DNA from: Saturnia japonica
Taxonomy: Eukaryota > Arthropoda > Insecta > Lepidoptera > Saturniidae
DNA: 64,000 bases
NCBI GenBank assembly: GCA_033032175.1
Contig: CM065310.1
Span: 1,612,001-1,676,000, forward strand
Direction: 5' to 3'
The notes under the pieces are model-generated. The model had not been told where the DNA came from. It searched no databases and worked only from the letters and a program-made list of their open reading frames with translations. Positions 33,288 through 47,000 of this stretch are shown here, piece by piece (positions within the stretch are counted from its first letter, which is position 1; each line of letters starts with the position of its first letter). The position numbers were made by a program, and so were the translations under genes.

Positions 33288-35305
33288 CATATTTACATGA
33301 AATGTAATCTCTTATCACTTAGGTATTTTAATAATCTTGTAAAACTTGAGTCTGAACTATGTCCCAATATTAATTTATAATATTATAATAGAAAACTAAA
33401 ATCTTATGTATTTCTGACAAAATAAATAACCAAAACTAAATATAAAATTAGTTCTTCAGTGTATGTAACTTAATTCAAATAAATGATATTTAATCATTTT
33501 AAAAATAAAACTACTGTTTCATATTTACAAAAATTGTTTTATTAATTTCTATTCAATTATATTAATTGTCTGACATTCATACTTCACAGAATATTACTTG
33601 CTAAACTACAACTAAATAATATATACCTAACAAATTTACAAGATTAGCATTGCTGTATAAACCAATCAGAAGATGGGAACATAATCCTCATAATTGGCAT
33701 AAATATAATTCAATGCTAAATACATGCAATACTTAGAATCGCCACTCTCAAATTTATGGGAACAAATAATTAAACTGAGAGAGACATGCACAAGAAATAT
33801 TCTGTGAAATAAATGTTTAAATAGAACTATTTCCAGATTAGTATGTAATTATGTATTACAATTCACAAAGCAGTACATACAGTAACAATTTTTTCATTGA
33901 AAAAAAAAACATTTTTCTTCTTTATATTATACTGAAAGTAAATCGGCCATGTTATTATCTTTAATCTGAATTTTAAAAATATGAACATATACATATATAT
34001 TCAATGAAATAATCTGAAAAGACACTACAATATTAACATGTATTGAGCTTTAGATAAAAAACAACCAACTAGCAGTATTTAATATAAGAAACAAAATTAG
34101 AAAAGGATTGAAATATCACAGATACCACTAAATTCACTCAACAGTTTAAAAATCAATTAGGGACTGGACAGTGAAGGAATATGATATAGCTGAAGATGAA
34201 CATAATGCCTGATGGCAAGAGACTCATTTAAGAAGTTTGTACAGCTCAAACTTTTATGAAATAAATATGCATGTATTAATAAATTCAAAGCGCTTTATCC
34301 TCGGAACAAATGTTTGCCCTTTATTGAAATATTTACTGACTATTATTATTATTAAAATCACTCATTGAGTTAATGCCCTTTAAATGACTGTGTTACCAGT
34401 CGTTACCAGTACCTTAGTACCAGGGATATCCACATGACTGAAAAGCGGAAAACTAATACTTCTGCTTGGTTACTTGATGAAAACATCAGCTTTTAGTGTT
34501 TCAACACTACCTACATGCCACAGGTCCTGTGTATTTTTACTGAAATAGCCTATGAAATTTCAATTACAACATTATTTTAAGATTATTATAATTTAAATAG
34601 ATAAACAAATAAATTCACTTTTTACTATAACACACCAATACTTTATGTGCAACATACACTGATTGAAAACATAAGTTACTAGCAACCATCTAAATTTACA
34701 ATACAAAAAAGAATAATCTAATTAAAAATAGCTTTTTTCAGTGAAGTTTTATACCAAAGAGTTTGTCTCAATTATATGTATAGTTATTATTTTCACATTA
34801 GATCCACATTCAAGATTGTGATTTGTATAATACTATATAGATTTTCCTAACACATGTTTGCCATTTTCAGTATCATGGCATTATATCACACAGGGATATG
34901 GCTGGCATCCGTCCAGGTTTTTTCCAGATTTGCCCTAGTTTGAAAGGCATCTGAGGACCATCCAGACAGGCTTTTAATAAAGTGCCCTCACATCCAGGAA
35001 AAATAAGACTCATTGATAAAACCCATTAATTGATTGAATGAAAAATAAATAAAAAAGGCAAAGTTGTTTACATGATAAAAAAGGCAAAATTAAGATACTT
35101 TATTTTTGTTCAAAAACATTTTTTTAAGAAGTTCACAAAGAAAACTCTATTTTACACAAATATCCAGGGATTTTAAAGTTATTATCTGGTGTCAATGGCA
35201 GCCCTACTCAGGGATAATGTAGCTTTCTCTCAGTGAATAATATAGTTTTATTTTTCAATGTATCAAAGTTGAGCTGTACAAATCTTCAACAAAATTACAT
35301 TTAAA
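33288..35305. other. intergenic between convergent MOZART1 and Tim17
   Basis: Strongly AT-rich with no exon. The part nearest 35305 should contain the Tim17 3' UTR on the minus strand. A patch at about 34895-34995 ('ggctggcatccgtccaggtt', 'ggcatctgaggaccatcc') looks like an unidentified repeat fragment. Confidence 0.35.
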
Positions 35306-37134
35306 TTATTGAAAAGATTGACTTTGGCCTGGACTCTGACCAAGGACTGAGGGATCCTCAAAGATTGGTTGCTGTGGTTTAAATTGCTCTGCTGTTATCC
35401 TTGTGAACATTATACCGATTCCTTCAATGAGCGCTAGAAGTATGCCACCAATGAGAGCACTACCAGCCATAGCAGGGACACCTGTATTCAGAAGAACATT
35501 TGTTAGTATAGCTGACCTTAAACCTTCAATGGAAAAGTTTGGGTAAATTTGACTACATTTAAATTTGCTGTCTTACCTTTATATATAGGCTAGCATGGTA
35601 TGGGCATGTCAGGAGGAGGGATGAAAGTTATATAACTAACAGAATGTTAAGTATGAAGGTGGATCAATACAGAAGTAGAGAAAGACAGAATAAGGTATGG
35701 ATGGATTTTGTGAAGAATGATATGCATATAAAAGCTGTGATTACTGAGATGATATTTGAAAAGAGTAGAGTGGAAGAAGAAAAAATGTTGTGCCGCCCCA
35801 CTTAACCAGGATAAGGGGTAAGAAGATTATGATGACTTTTGCCATACTGTGATGCTGTGGAACAGTTTGAGTTATGAACATTGAACAACAATGAGTTGCA
35901 TTTCGGGATCAGCCTGTGCATGTCCAGTTTAATGTATGTAGACCAGCTTGACAGTGGTGACCATCACTGAATTGCTGATCTCTCTGTAGTCACCGTTGCC
36001 TGTACTCAACTTACCATCAGTACTGTCAATTTAAACTACTAAAAAAATACAATATTGACCCCCTCTTCCTACAATATTGGCCTTCAAACAATCTGAAGAG
36101 ACATTTCAGCAGGCCGGCATGGAGACAACTGGCAATGGATTGTAGATCCTTCACTGATTCTAATGTTATTGAGTTATACTGTGCTCAACATCAGGTACAG
36201 TCGCATCACTATTACTGTGCTATGATTAAAAAAAATTATTTACCATTTCTGGCTGCAAGGATACCTCCAGTAAGAGCTCCACTCATAATAGAGTTCCAAG
36301 GGTCCTCCTTCTGCCTAAGGTATACTAGTGAGCAATCTATTGTAGAAAACATGCCTCCCCATACAGCGAAATTTCCTGCAACTATTGGTGATCGTTCTTT
36401 TACTGCTGCTAAACTGCCAAGCTGTGAATAGTATAAGATATTATATTTACACAGTTATTATATATCACAGTACAAGCTATAAGTAGTTGATTTTTTAATT
36501 ACACTGTGTAATTATCCGCCAAGCCTTGTGGTGCAGTGGTAGTAAACCATATTATTGAGCTGAGGTCGCTGGTTCGATCCCCACCCATGACTGACTTTTG
36601 TGTGATGAGCATAAGCTCAGCTTCAGTTCAGCTGTTTAGTTACCATAATACAAACTTTGCTTAGTTTGGAATTAAATAGCCGTGAGTATAAAAAAAATAT
36701 ATATATATATAATGTTGGGTTGTAAAATCACTTCAGTCAGTTCAATCAACCCAACAAGAGGACTATGCTACAATAGTAAACTCCAAGCGGTACATAGTTA
36801 CTTGGTAAGTTCACTTTTATTTAAAACTCTACCGCAAATCTCTGCATTTGAAACTGAATAGTTGTGAGTCAGTTGAATGTTGCTCACATACAGGCTCCTT
36901 CATTAGCCAGATTAATGTATGTATTTAAGCATTTCCTCGTAACTAATCTTTATCAATCGTAACGTTAGCCAAAAATAAAAGATAACTTACCATTTTTCTG
37001 CTAAAGCCTACAGGTGCATTTCTGAAACCTTTTATAGAGTGAAATATGCCACCACCTATGGCTCCCATTATGAACGCACCGCCGGAATCATCAAGTATAC
37101 GCCACGGGCAAGGTTCTCTTGTGTATTCATCCAT
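35306..37134 (-). CDS. Tim17: Tim17, inner-membrane translocase subunit
   Basis: Three exons on the minus strand: 37134-36991, 36421-36244 and 35481-35306 (TAA at 35308-35306). All borders are AG/GT, and the join gives 165 residues, close to the 160-172 usual for Tim17. It is the core of the TIM23 complex in the mitochondrial inner membrane, importing presequence proteins. The start [16 protein letters not shown] is the classic Tim17 N-terminus with its conserved acidic residues. Four hydrophobic segments follow: [15 protein letters not shown], then [31 protein letters not shown] and [19 protein letters not shown]. The family signature GxxxG helices and the conserved Cys in STIDC are present. 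The C-terminal tail is Gln/Ser-rich. Intron 1 holds a SINE and intron 2 a LINE remnant. It shares a 529-bp divergent promoter region with TRAPPC1. Confidence 0.97.
35588..35835 (+). pseudogene. LINE ORF2 C-terminal remnant in Tim17 intron 2
   Basis: Plus-strand translation reads [18 protein letters not shown], then [19 protein letters not shown] and ends MLCRPT before a stop. This matches the extreme C-terminus of LINE endonuclease/reverse-transcriptase proteins (LxWYGHVxRR...GRPxxRWxD). It is antisense to Tim17 and lies between its exons 2 and 3. Confidence 0.7.
36517..36705 (+). repeat. tRNA-derived SINE, family G (copy 1)
   Basis: The head reads 'ccttgtggtgcagtggtagt' (A box) and 'cgctggttcgatcccc' (B box). 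The body follows with 'tgtgtgatgagcataagctc' and 'ctttgcttagtttggaatta', then an A/TA tail. The copy at 49226-49400 shares head and body. It lies in Tim17 intron 1, antisense to that gene. Confidence 0.8.
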
Positions 37135-37663
37135 ATTTTATCGATTAAACCTATACCACCCAAAGTTAGGTAAGAATCTAACCTCAAAATTCCCTTCAGT
37201 CGCTGAATCGACAGAAACTACCTTTCAAAGAGAAACTAATAGACTATTATTATTGATCACTTTTGTTACACGGACCTAAAGTGTATTGATTTTTATTATT
37301 TCACTGCTAAACTACTCTTGCACCATGTCCGAAGATCAAAATCATAGAATCAAAATTTCTGACAAGAAAATTTTACGGTGTTGCCTTGTTTTATATTGAT
37401 CTTTGCTAAACACAGACTATTAGATGTTTGCTAAATATGTAGTTGATAAGTAGTGGTATGGAGTTGGTAACCCTGTCATTTAATATTCAGTTGACAGTTG
37501 ACACATTGATAAAAATTGGAAAATGTCAAATGTGTTAAAAATCATACCAATTGCGAATCTTGCGAATATTGATCAACAACTGTGATTTGGAGTTATTTGG
37601 TAAAATTCTTGTCATTTTACAATCCTGGGAAGTACATTTACAAAGTATTAGCTAATTAATATT
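37135..37663. promoter_or_regulatory. divergent promoter region of Tim17 and TRAPPC1
   Basis: 529 bp separate the two start codons, which point away from each other. No exon or transposon is visible in it. By position it must hold both 5' UTRs and core promoters. I could not place a TATA box or initiator reliably. Confidence 0.6.
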
Positions 37664-38182
37664 ATGACAATCCATAATTTATATATCTTCGATCGTTATG
37701 GCACACTTTTATATTATGGTGAATGGAACAGGACAAAACAATCAGGAATGTCTAGAGAGGAGGTAAATAACTATTGAAAACGTAGCAAAGGTAAGGATTG
37801 ATATCTTATAAAATCTTGGAGTAAATTATTAAAATCATTTCAGGAAGGAAAGCTGATGTATGGTATGCTATTCTCAATAAAGTCATTTGTAGCCAAAATA
37901 TCACCATTGGATCCCAAAGATGGCTTTTTACATTACAAAACTTCGAAATACACACTTCACTGTTTAGAAACACCATCCGGTCTGAAATTTGTAATGAACA
38001 CAGACACTCAAGCTCAAGGAGTTCGGGATCTGTTAAAAAAGGTATATTCCGAGATATATGTTAAATATGCAATCCGTAATCCACTTTGTGGAATAGGTGA
38101 ACCTATTAACAGTGAATTATTTAAGAATAAACTAGATGCATTTGTTAAACAGACACCTATACATGCAGTTAGAGCATCCTGA
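37664..38182 (+). CDS. TRAPPC1: TRAPPC1, TRAPP complex core subunit (Bet5)
   Basis: Two exons, 37664-37762 and 37844-38182 (TGA), with GT/AG borders and a phase-0 junction; the product is 145 residues, the same length as the vertebrate protein. TRAPPC1/Bet5 is a longin-fold subunit of the TRAPP core, the exchange factor for Rab1 (and Rab11 in TRAPPII) in ER-Golgi and Golgi traffic. Visible family features are the N-terminal strand [39 protein letters not shown], the aromatic-rich [20 protein letters not shown] loop and FVMNTDT. The C-terminal helices end in [10 protein letters not shown]. Transcription is away from Tim17. A likely poly-A signal AATAAA is at 38714. Confidence 0.97.
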
Positions 38183-38713
38183 TAAATAAGTAGAACTTTT
38201 ATTTCTTCAGAAATCTAAATTACTACAATTGAGGTTTTATCTTTATATTATTTATGAAAATTTACTACTATTGAAGAAGAAAAAGAGAAAGGAGAACTGC
38301 AAAAATTGCTTATTAGGGATTATATCTTTTGTTAATCTGATTTATACACTAAAACTGTTGTAAGCTTGTTAATGTTTGGTCACATATTGTACTTCAAAAT
38401 TTTATGTTGAGCAAGAAATTATATCCTGTTTTAATATGTAATTAATTAAATGATAATATTGTAAAAATAATTTAGCATTTATTATTAGGATAATTATGTG
38501 CAGTGTGAATATGTTGCATCAAATTTTCAAAATTAGCATCTGAGTTGCTAATTTTAATGTTGATTAAATGAGTTATTATATATAAGCTTACTTATTCTTG
38601 GTGTACCACACTTGTGCTCTTTTTTAAATTAGGGCTTACTATACATAGGTAAACTCTAAATGACTAGCTTGTAAAGTATGCATTTTCGATTTTTCAATTC
38701 ACACTTTGTAAGG

Positions 38714-38719
38714 AATAAA
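38714..38719 (+). terminator. likely poly-A signal of TRAPPC1
   Basis: An AATAAA hexamer about 530 bases after the TRAPPC1 stop, followed by AT-rich sequence. Other A/T hexamers nearby make the assignment tentative. Confidence 0.35.
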
Positions 38720-39029
38720 TTTGTAATATTAATTACATAATAAAAAATATGTTATTTATTATTCTTATAGTTTTTTTACTCTTTAACTTAGAGATTAGCA
38801 TGATTACAAGTTATTATAATACGAGATATTATAATAACATACAACAATAGTTACATATTACGAGATATGTAAAATATAAAACATCAGAATATATTAAATG
38901 GTGTAAGTAAAAACCAGTGAAATTTTTTTTTTTTTTAAATGTAGAATTGAAGCTCTTCATTTTTATTTGCATAATGTGTATAATATTAGTAAAAGAAAGA
39001 AAAAATATTTTATCCATAATCTACATACT

Positions 39030-39300
39030 TTTCTATCTATACTTATAATAAAAGAGTAAAGAGTGGAAATCTGTATATTAGAGATATTTGAGAAAAAATA
39101 ATACGAAAATAATATAAAGTTATTAAATAATATTAGCTTTTCCTAAAGGACTATTAACATTTAAAATTATCTTAGTTGGGTATTCTCAAAGCTATTCCGG
39201 TCAAATACTGTAAGGTGAGATTAAAGTGCAATTATAAATATTTATTTAGTTGGTATTTTTAAATACCACGCGGAAGAAGTCGCGGGCACAGCTAGTACAA
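39030..39300 (+). repeat. LINE 3'-end-like repeat
   Basis: It starts 'ctatacttataataaaagag' and ends 'gaagaagtcgcgggcacagctagta'. This frame of words marks a very common lepidopteran LINE-tail repeat. Confidence 0.55.
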
Positions 39301-40366
39301 TATAATTATAATAAACATTTATTCGAGATTTATTACAAAAATCACAAAGCTACACTAGAAAATAATCAACAAAAAATACCTAGGTAATCAAACTAAAAAA
39401 AAAAAACCTATATAGGTAAACATGGAATGTAAAACATTGGTGAAGCTTATTTAAAGGTATGTGCATGCATTGCTCACTTAATATTATAATATTATTATTA
39501 TTATACAATAATTATTTATGTTTGTATAATTAAAAACAATACATAAACAGTTTTGTTAAATCTAGTTCAGTTTAAATCTTATATGATTTGTGATTTCAAT
39601 GTGTAGTTTTATTAGTAACGCGGTTTCGTCTTATTTATTAGGTACTACTTATTTACGAACGTGGGTAAGTTCCTACCATATTTTATTTTATGAATTTAGC
39701 AGCCCCGTAGTCATATTTATTATTTATGTTGTAAGCCTATTGAGTGTAGTTACCTACTTATCAGATACAAAAATATATGAAAATAAGTACTGTGTGTATA
39801 CACGTTAGGCTTTTATTAACTTGTGCATCTAATAGTCTGCGTTTTATTAAATTCTGTGGTGTATATTTGTCTCTGGTGAATACTTTGAGCAGTGCTGCCA
39901 GGTGCACCGTAATTTTAGTACGTTTACTGTGTCACAAAAATACAGTAAACAGTAAATAAAGAGAAAAATAGAAATAAAATATTCACCTATACTTTGTATA
40001 TATACAAACTATTGTAATGCATTTACTGTTTGTAATCTCTTCAAGGACTATTTGAGCTATTGCCATGATTGGTACCGAAATTTCTCAGCAATAAATGCAT
40101 GACCAATAGAAAAAATTACCCAGCTTGATATACCGTTTATAGTAGACAGACACCCAATATTTTTGTCACCAGGTATTCATATTATCTGAAAATCAGTCTT
40201 TATTAATTTCCATGTACATTTATCTCTGATTTTTTTTAATCAAGCGATAATAATTATAATGATAAAAGTTTTTGATTAACAAATTTATAAAAATGATCAC
40301 TACCAAAATAATAAAAATACATGTGATTGTTGTGTGTTTACCTACTGTAAACTGTATTTCTCTTTT
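39301..40366. other. no gene recognised
   Basis: AT-rich intergenic DNA between TRAPPC1 and centrobin. The short frames at 39590-40469 have no domain or splice support. Confidence 0.35.
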
Positions 40367-40369
40367 TTA

Positions 40370-40765
40370 TATACTTCTTGTTCTTGTTTTGACGCCGCAA
40401 AAGCACTTGCCAGTGTCAATGTTTTTCAGCCTTCATAACATTTTCCATTATATAAAGTGGGGTTTTTAAGTCTTCGTAAAATGTTCCAGCGTCAATATTT
40501 TCAAGCCTTCGTATTAATATACATTATAAACAAAGTGGCGTTCAACAAGATTGTGGCTGCATTGTTAGAACGATCTACGGAATTTTTGTGGGGTCCCAGA
40601 ATGCATGCTCTTGGTTTATATTCATAATCCACTTCACTTATGCACAAAAACCAAACTATATCACGCGAAACGCCACCAATATTACATAATATAGTGTCAA
40701 ATCCTAAGTAAATGAATTAAAAATTAAAACCACAACATGTCACTTCAAGAACCCGCCAAGACCCC
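40370..40765 (-). repeat. SINE-like family C, copy 7
   Basis: On the plus strand it reads 'cttgttcttgttttgacgcc', 'gcacttgccagtgtcaatg', 'aacaagattgtggctgc', 'aatccacttcacttatgcac' and 'cacttcaagaacccgccaag'. This is the full version of the second tail module (gacgcc/agcacttgcc). The flanks 'ttttatatact' and 'tttttgtatact' may be an aged target duplication. Confidence 0.75.
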
Positions 40766-41058
40766 TTTTTGTATACTATATTTTTTATGTATTCAACAAT
40801 TTTTACTATGTACATACGTGATACAATACAATACATATTACATACACTATACTCAACACTGTAAATTTAGAAATTAACCTGGCAATACTCACTAAGTATA
40901 ATCAAAACAAACGATTTCGCTCTAGCTTCTAAGTTTTATTTGCTATTCAATTCAATTCAATTAATCTAGTGAATAGAAGTGGCCAAGTCCCTATATTTAT
41001 TATTGTTTCTATATGATGGCTCTAATTTCTTACATAAAAGATCGGGGTAACTTCTGTG

Positions 41059-44000
41059 ATGACTGACACCGACGACACCGATGTTTTATTATTGATTCCA
41101 CCAAATTTCTTCCTCATTCAGAGCTCAGGATCTGATGATTCTCTTTTAGAATCGTCTAGAACTGTTGTGCATAAGCCGACTTCGTGTACCGCGCAAGTAA
41201 TTGGAAAACTAGTGAATCAAGTCCAAACACTAGAAGCGAGGTTAGAAAGCTTAGAAATCACCAGTGATATATCAACTGTTGAAACTCTTTCGAAGCGTAA
41301 TAAGACATTTATTAGCACCGAGAGCTTCGACAACGGCAGTTTAGGACGTAAATGTCACACCTTCCCGCGTAGACGACGAAGAAAGATTACTAAACGCGAG
41401 AGAGTACAAGATCTATCTCTAACAAGCATTGACTCTGTAAGTACGTTACGAAAAGAAATACCGCGTTTAAAATTAAGTGACAATATCGCTCCCTATGATA
41501 ATAATAGTCGAAACAGTGAAACCCGCAGTATGGATGGTGATATAAGTAGTATAGTTTCCACTCCAAGTAAAAAGAACGATAAATTACTTTTACATGAAAT
41601 TGATGAGTTTCTCACAAGAGTAGAAGCTTATGAAAGCCCTAATTCAAAATACATTACTCAAGACAACAAACTGTTTGTTGAGAATATTATAAAATCTACA
41701 GGTGATTACATCACTCAGAAAATTGACTCAAAAATTGAGACAGATGTTAAACTACCAAGTGGTAAAGTAGTATCAAGCAATGTATTAGATAAGTATATAT
41801 ATTTGGTCAAAAACTCATCAAATGTACAATCCGATAAGTCACATCAAAGTAATAACCATACAGAAAGTATTAGTCAAGCAGACAACACACAGAAATTAGT
41901 AGATATGTCTAAAACAGGTGATGGAAAATCACCAAGTGTACGTAGATTAAATTTTGAGAAGGAACCCCAGCCCACTTCAACTCCAAAGAGGGTGCAGTCT
42001 GGGACAGAGTGTAGTGCGAGTACTTTTAGACCAACATCAAATAAAGTGTATGATAGAGCATCCAAAGTATTAGAGCAGTATAGATCAAATTACAGTTGTG
42101 ACACTCAAACCTCTGTTACTGATAGTTATTCGATGTCACCGAAGAAGGAATTCAAAATGCCACAAATGAGACCGTTTCCAGATAACTTAAGGTCATTACA
42201 GAATAAATTTATGGACTCTATAGATACAGATTTGTTGAGTTTGAATGATATGTGGGGAGAGAAGGCAGAGAGGGGTGAAAGAGTAGACAGTATGAAATTG
42301 GAAGAGGAAAGACTTAAAAGAGAGGTAAGTAAAGATTTTATAAATCTGAATTGAATTAGATAGAAATATGATTTGAAGATATATTTAACAATTGAATGAA
42401 TGTGTGAGATTACATTTTATTATAGTGTCTAGAATTATGAGAACATCTAAATACAAAATGGGCTTTCAAAACTTCCAAAGGCATCTAAGTTCTGGAAACA
42501 AAATTTAAAAGTGTTTTCATAATTGTTACCAAATCTAATAATTAATAAATTTTCCATGATTCTTACACTTGTACATATATATTTATATATACTATATTAT
42601 AAACTACTTGTGTAGTAAGTCTGCTATTGATATTAATATAGTAAATCCTATCTGCAATAATAAATAAAGTTGGTTATGTAATTTATGTTCAGATACTTGT
42701 GGTATATTATGTAATATTAGTAGGAAAGAAAAATAATAAAATTGAATAAGTAAACAATAATTATTTCTACTAGATATTGTTATTTAAATAATACTAAAAT
42801 AGTTATATGGAATACCTAAATATGGCATGGTGTGGATTTTGTCAGATAATGAAAGTTGAGCATAACATATAATAACTAATAACAATGATAAAATAATTAC
42901 AGCACTGTGAAGCAATGATACAACAACTTCAAAAAAAGTTATTAGATCAACAAGAAAAATTGGCAGTGGCTATCAGGGTTGATCGTGCCAAAGACATAGC
43001 CATAAACAAACTACGAGATGCATGGCTCAAGTTGACAGGTAGTTTGGATAAAGCTGAAGCACGCCACCAGAATGCATTAGAAAGAATGGTCAGGGAGGTG
43101 GATAACTTTAGAGCTGTGGCTGATGACGCACAGAAGGTATGTATAATAAATATTAATAAATCTTTTCAAATAACTTAATTTGAGTATGGAGGCTGTTGGT
43201 TGAATCCTTTTAACTTTTAATCGCCTTTTTAAGATGATTTGTTATCAGGCATAGTGTAAAAATATGACTTCAATGTCCACACTCTTCCTATTTATATTAC
43301 TTGAGACACTCAAATAATTCCAAAATCCTTTAATTTGAGGAATAAGCCATAAGGTTTAAGTACCTTTGTACAAAGGTGAAATTCAATTTGGGACCTTTAA
43401 TTCTTTATGTGGCTATTCTTTATCAGTAATGACATCCTTACTAAATAAATTAATCTCAGATCTTTAGTATGAGTTTTAACTTTGTAAGATTTATGTTTTT
43501 AGGGAACTTTTATGGTCTATTTGTCCCAAACCTGATTTTCTTACTTGATCAGTTAACCACTATGATGAATACAGGTTTGTACCTTTCCAGAAAACTTCAC
43601 ATTTTGAATCTGAATTATACAAAGCGTTAGACTTGGCCCATGACTACCAAGAGAAATGCAAACAGCTGACAATTGAGAAGAAAGAACTCAGTGTATCTCT
43701 TGAGAAAGTTGTATCAAATAAGAATGAAATTATATCTAAGAAAGAGCAAGAGTTAGAAATGTTAAAAGACAATTATGAGACTGTTATGAGGATGAACAAG
43801 CAGTCAACAGATTGTGTCAAGAATTTAGAGGAGGCCTTAGAAAATGTAAGTAGCCATATCAACACCAAGGATTTACCATTTACAGTGGAATTATTTAGCA
43901 TAAAAGTAATCTATTTTGCATAGTATCTTTTTTAATTTACAGCAAAATTTATACTTGTGATAACTTTTAATTGGCCTTCTGTAATTATTTTCTTTATATA

Positions 44001-47000
44001 ATTTCTAGTATATAAATAGCCGTTAGTTATCATTTTAGAATAAAATAATTTATTTTATATTTAATATAACTAGTGACCCGCCGAGTATTAATTTAAAATA
44101 GAAATAAAACATAATAATATATTGTGGACAGGAAAAATTGGCCCACGAACAAACAAAGCATAAATCTAATGAGTTGGTACAAAGAATAAATTCACTTAAT
44201 GATGAGCAATCTTTAATACTTCAAGAGCGGGACTTGCTCAAAGACAAGATCAATGAAGAAAGAGGGAGATGCAATATGATTGAGAGACAGTTATGTGAAA
44301 AGCAAAACTTGTGCAGTGAACTTTTAAAGAAATGTGTGAGTATTCAAAATTTATAGTTATACTTTCTTCTTCTTCTTGTTTTGGCGCCGCAAAAAGCACT
44401 TGCCAGTTGTTGTCAATGTTTTTTTAAACATTGGCATTGTTGTATTTTGTAATATAAAAAGAAAGGTTCTGACAAGATAGTGGTTTCCTTGTCAGAATGA
44501 TCTAGGGAGGTTTTGCTACATCTCAAAATGTATGTTTCCAGTTTATCTTTATAATTCACTTCACGTATTATCAATAACTAAACTATATCACGCATATTGC
44601 CACCAATATTATATAATATAGAGTCAAGGTCCCGCAAAAAACTCTTTATAGTTATACTTTTATTGTGTTTACAAATGATTAAAAGGAATAGTGTTGATAA
44701 GACATTGATTGTTTTGTAAAAGATTGTTTCTTAGTACAGAATGTAATGTTGTCGATCCTTACGTAATTTGGTGACTTGACAAAGTAAAAAAAGTCATTCA
44801 TGCATTTTTTTTTTAAATAGTTTATCCAGAGCTATTGATTAATAGATCTAATGACTATCTATTAATCAATGTTTACTGTACACTTCATTTAAAGTCTGTC
44901 AGGACTGATGTTAAATTAGTATGTGTGTTGGGGAACAGTGGACTGTATTCAATGGTTATGATGTTATATAGGTTTTTAGTAATAAAAATATGGCAGAAGC
45001 TGGTTACACTGAAAGGCACTAAGAAATCATTACAAGTAAGGTAAGACTGCTTACCTGAATTCCGGATCCTCTTGGTGTCGAGTCACTAGACACCAAAGAT
45101 TTTACTGTTGTTCAGTGAGGGCATTGCCTTTCACTTATATGGAAGACAAGTTGAAAAAGTGTCCATATGGAAGCAGCAAATTACAATTCAAAATGGCACT
45201 AGCAAGAGGGAATGATACTTCTTCGTTATTTTATAGTTTTTACTGTTATGTAAAACTTAAAAAAATGTGGAGTGACAACTTGGAATAATTAAAAATAAAA
45301 CTTTTGGCGCTATGTTTGAAATGTACACACTTCTTACCGTGGCGCCTCTAATTTGCCGCCTTACGATGGACATTTTTTCATACGTAGAGTTGGTACTCCT
45401 GGTCTCTATTCTCCACACTTCCATTGCTCGGCGCAAAGTGTGATCAGAAACAGAATTTTTATACTTTTTCAGATAAATGAAAAGAACCAAGGTCTAAGTA
45501 AGAAACTCAAATGATAAAACATAGTATCAGTGTATAACATATAAAATACTGACAATAAATTTTATGCTATGTAACTGCCACTTATGCAGAAAAAAAAACG
45601 AAATCAGCACTTTCTCACAAATCTGATTTTGTTATTTATCTGATTCTCCTTGTACAGTAGCGATATTTGTTTAGACTTTAGAGCATTACTATATGATTTC
45701 GTAAAGGGAAAGTGCTAAAAGAAAGTAACATTTTGGATCTAATTTTCAGGATTTCCTTGACAACGAAAGTAAAACCCTCCACAAGCATCTGGAGCTGCAG
45801 AAATGTGAACTGAAAGAGCATTACCAGAAGCAGTTGGAGGACGCTGTGCTTAGCAAGCTGCAGGAATTCCAGCACCAACTTGACCAAGCCGAGAGGGAAA
45901 TGGAGAATGATGCTAGAAGTAAAGAAGATGCGTTAGTGGATAGCTATAATAAGCAGATATTAAGAATTAATGAGCAGTGAGTGATATTTTTGGACTAACA
46001 TAACTATTGCAGTGTATTATGCTTCAAATAAGAAGATAACTGTCAAACTGCCATCTTGTTTCGCATTTCGCATGCAATTTCAGTACAAAATTTACAGTCG
46101 GAAAAACAATAATACGTGCGAATTATACAGTAGTCTGTGGCCTGACATAAATTTATAAAGTACAAAGGTTTATAATTTTATAAAAACTAAATATTATAAA
46201 AGTATTAAGTAATATAATCCAGAAAAAAAATATGACACAGTTAGAGGGGTAAAAAGTGTTAGAATTTTTAATATCCTTACTTAGATTTACTTAAAAGAAT
46301 TGTTTCTATTGTTTTTCTGTCTTAACTATGGTATTTATATACATAGATAATCTGTATACATAAAAAAAACTGTAAATTATTAATTTTGTATCTATATATT
46401 ATACATAAAAATGAAATGCTGTTTGTTGTTGGCGGTTCACCTCAAAAGGCTGGACCAATTTGGATAAATCTTTTTTAAATTGCTTTTTTTATTTCGATTT
46501 TTTATGAACTCAAGACTATAATATAACTGATGATATGAACGATGGATATTCAATACACTTTTTTGTTTTGTTTGTTATGGTCCTGAAAAGTTTTGAGGAA
46601 AATACATTTAGGATAGGTGCTGTGGTCGAGTTATTGACTATTGGAAATTTCCTTTTTTATTTGGGATTTTATATTTTCATTGCTGTCAGTACAATTATGA
46701 CAAATAGTGAGTGAAGTTGGTGCTTTATTTACGCGATTATTTTCTTATTTAAAACGCACAGTACACTGTTATTATAACTGTAAAATAAATTGGTTTTATA
46801 GTTAGTGATTTTAATATAAGTTTATAACAATATACTCTCGAGCACCCTATGGGCGTAATGTACATAGAGATCCCTACGAGCGTGGACCGGGTTCGCGGAA
46901 TGAGTTCACTCACCGAAAAGTTTAGAGACGGACCAAACGCGACCACTCGACTTCGTGGTGGAAGGTTGACTGCCAGTTGGACGTGCCGGTTGAATAATTT

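Noticed and set aside
36135..36431. 98-codon plus-strand frame
   Set aside because: Overlaps Tim17 exon 2 on the opposite strand; the minus-strand reading is clearly Tim17.
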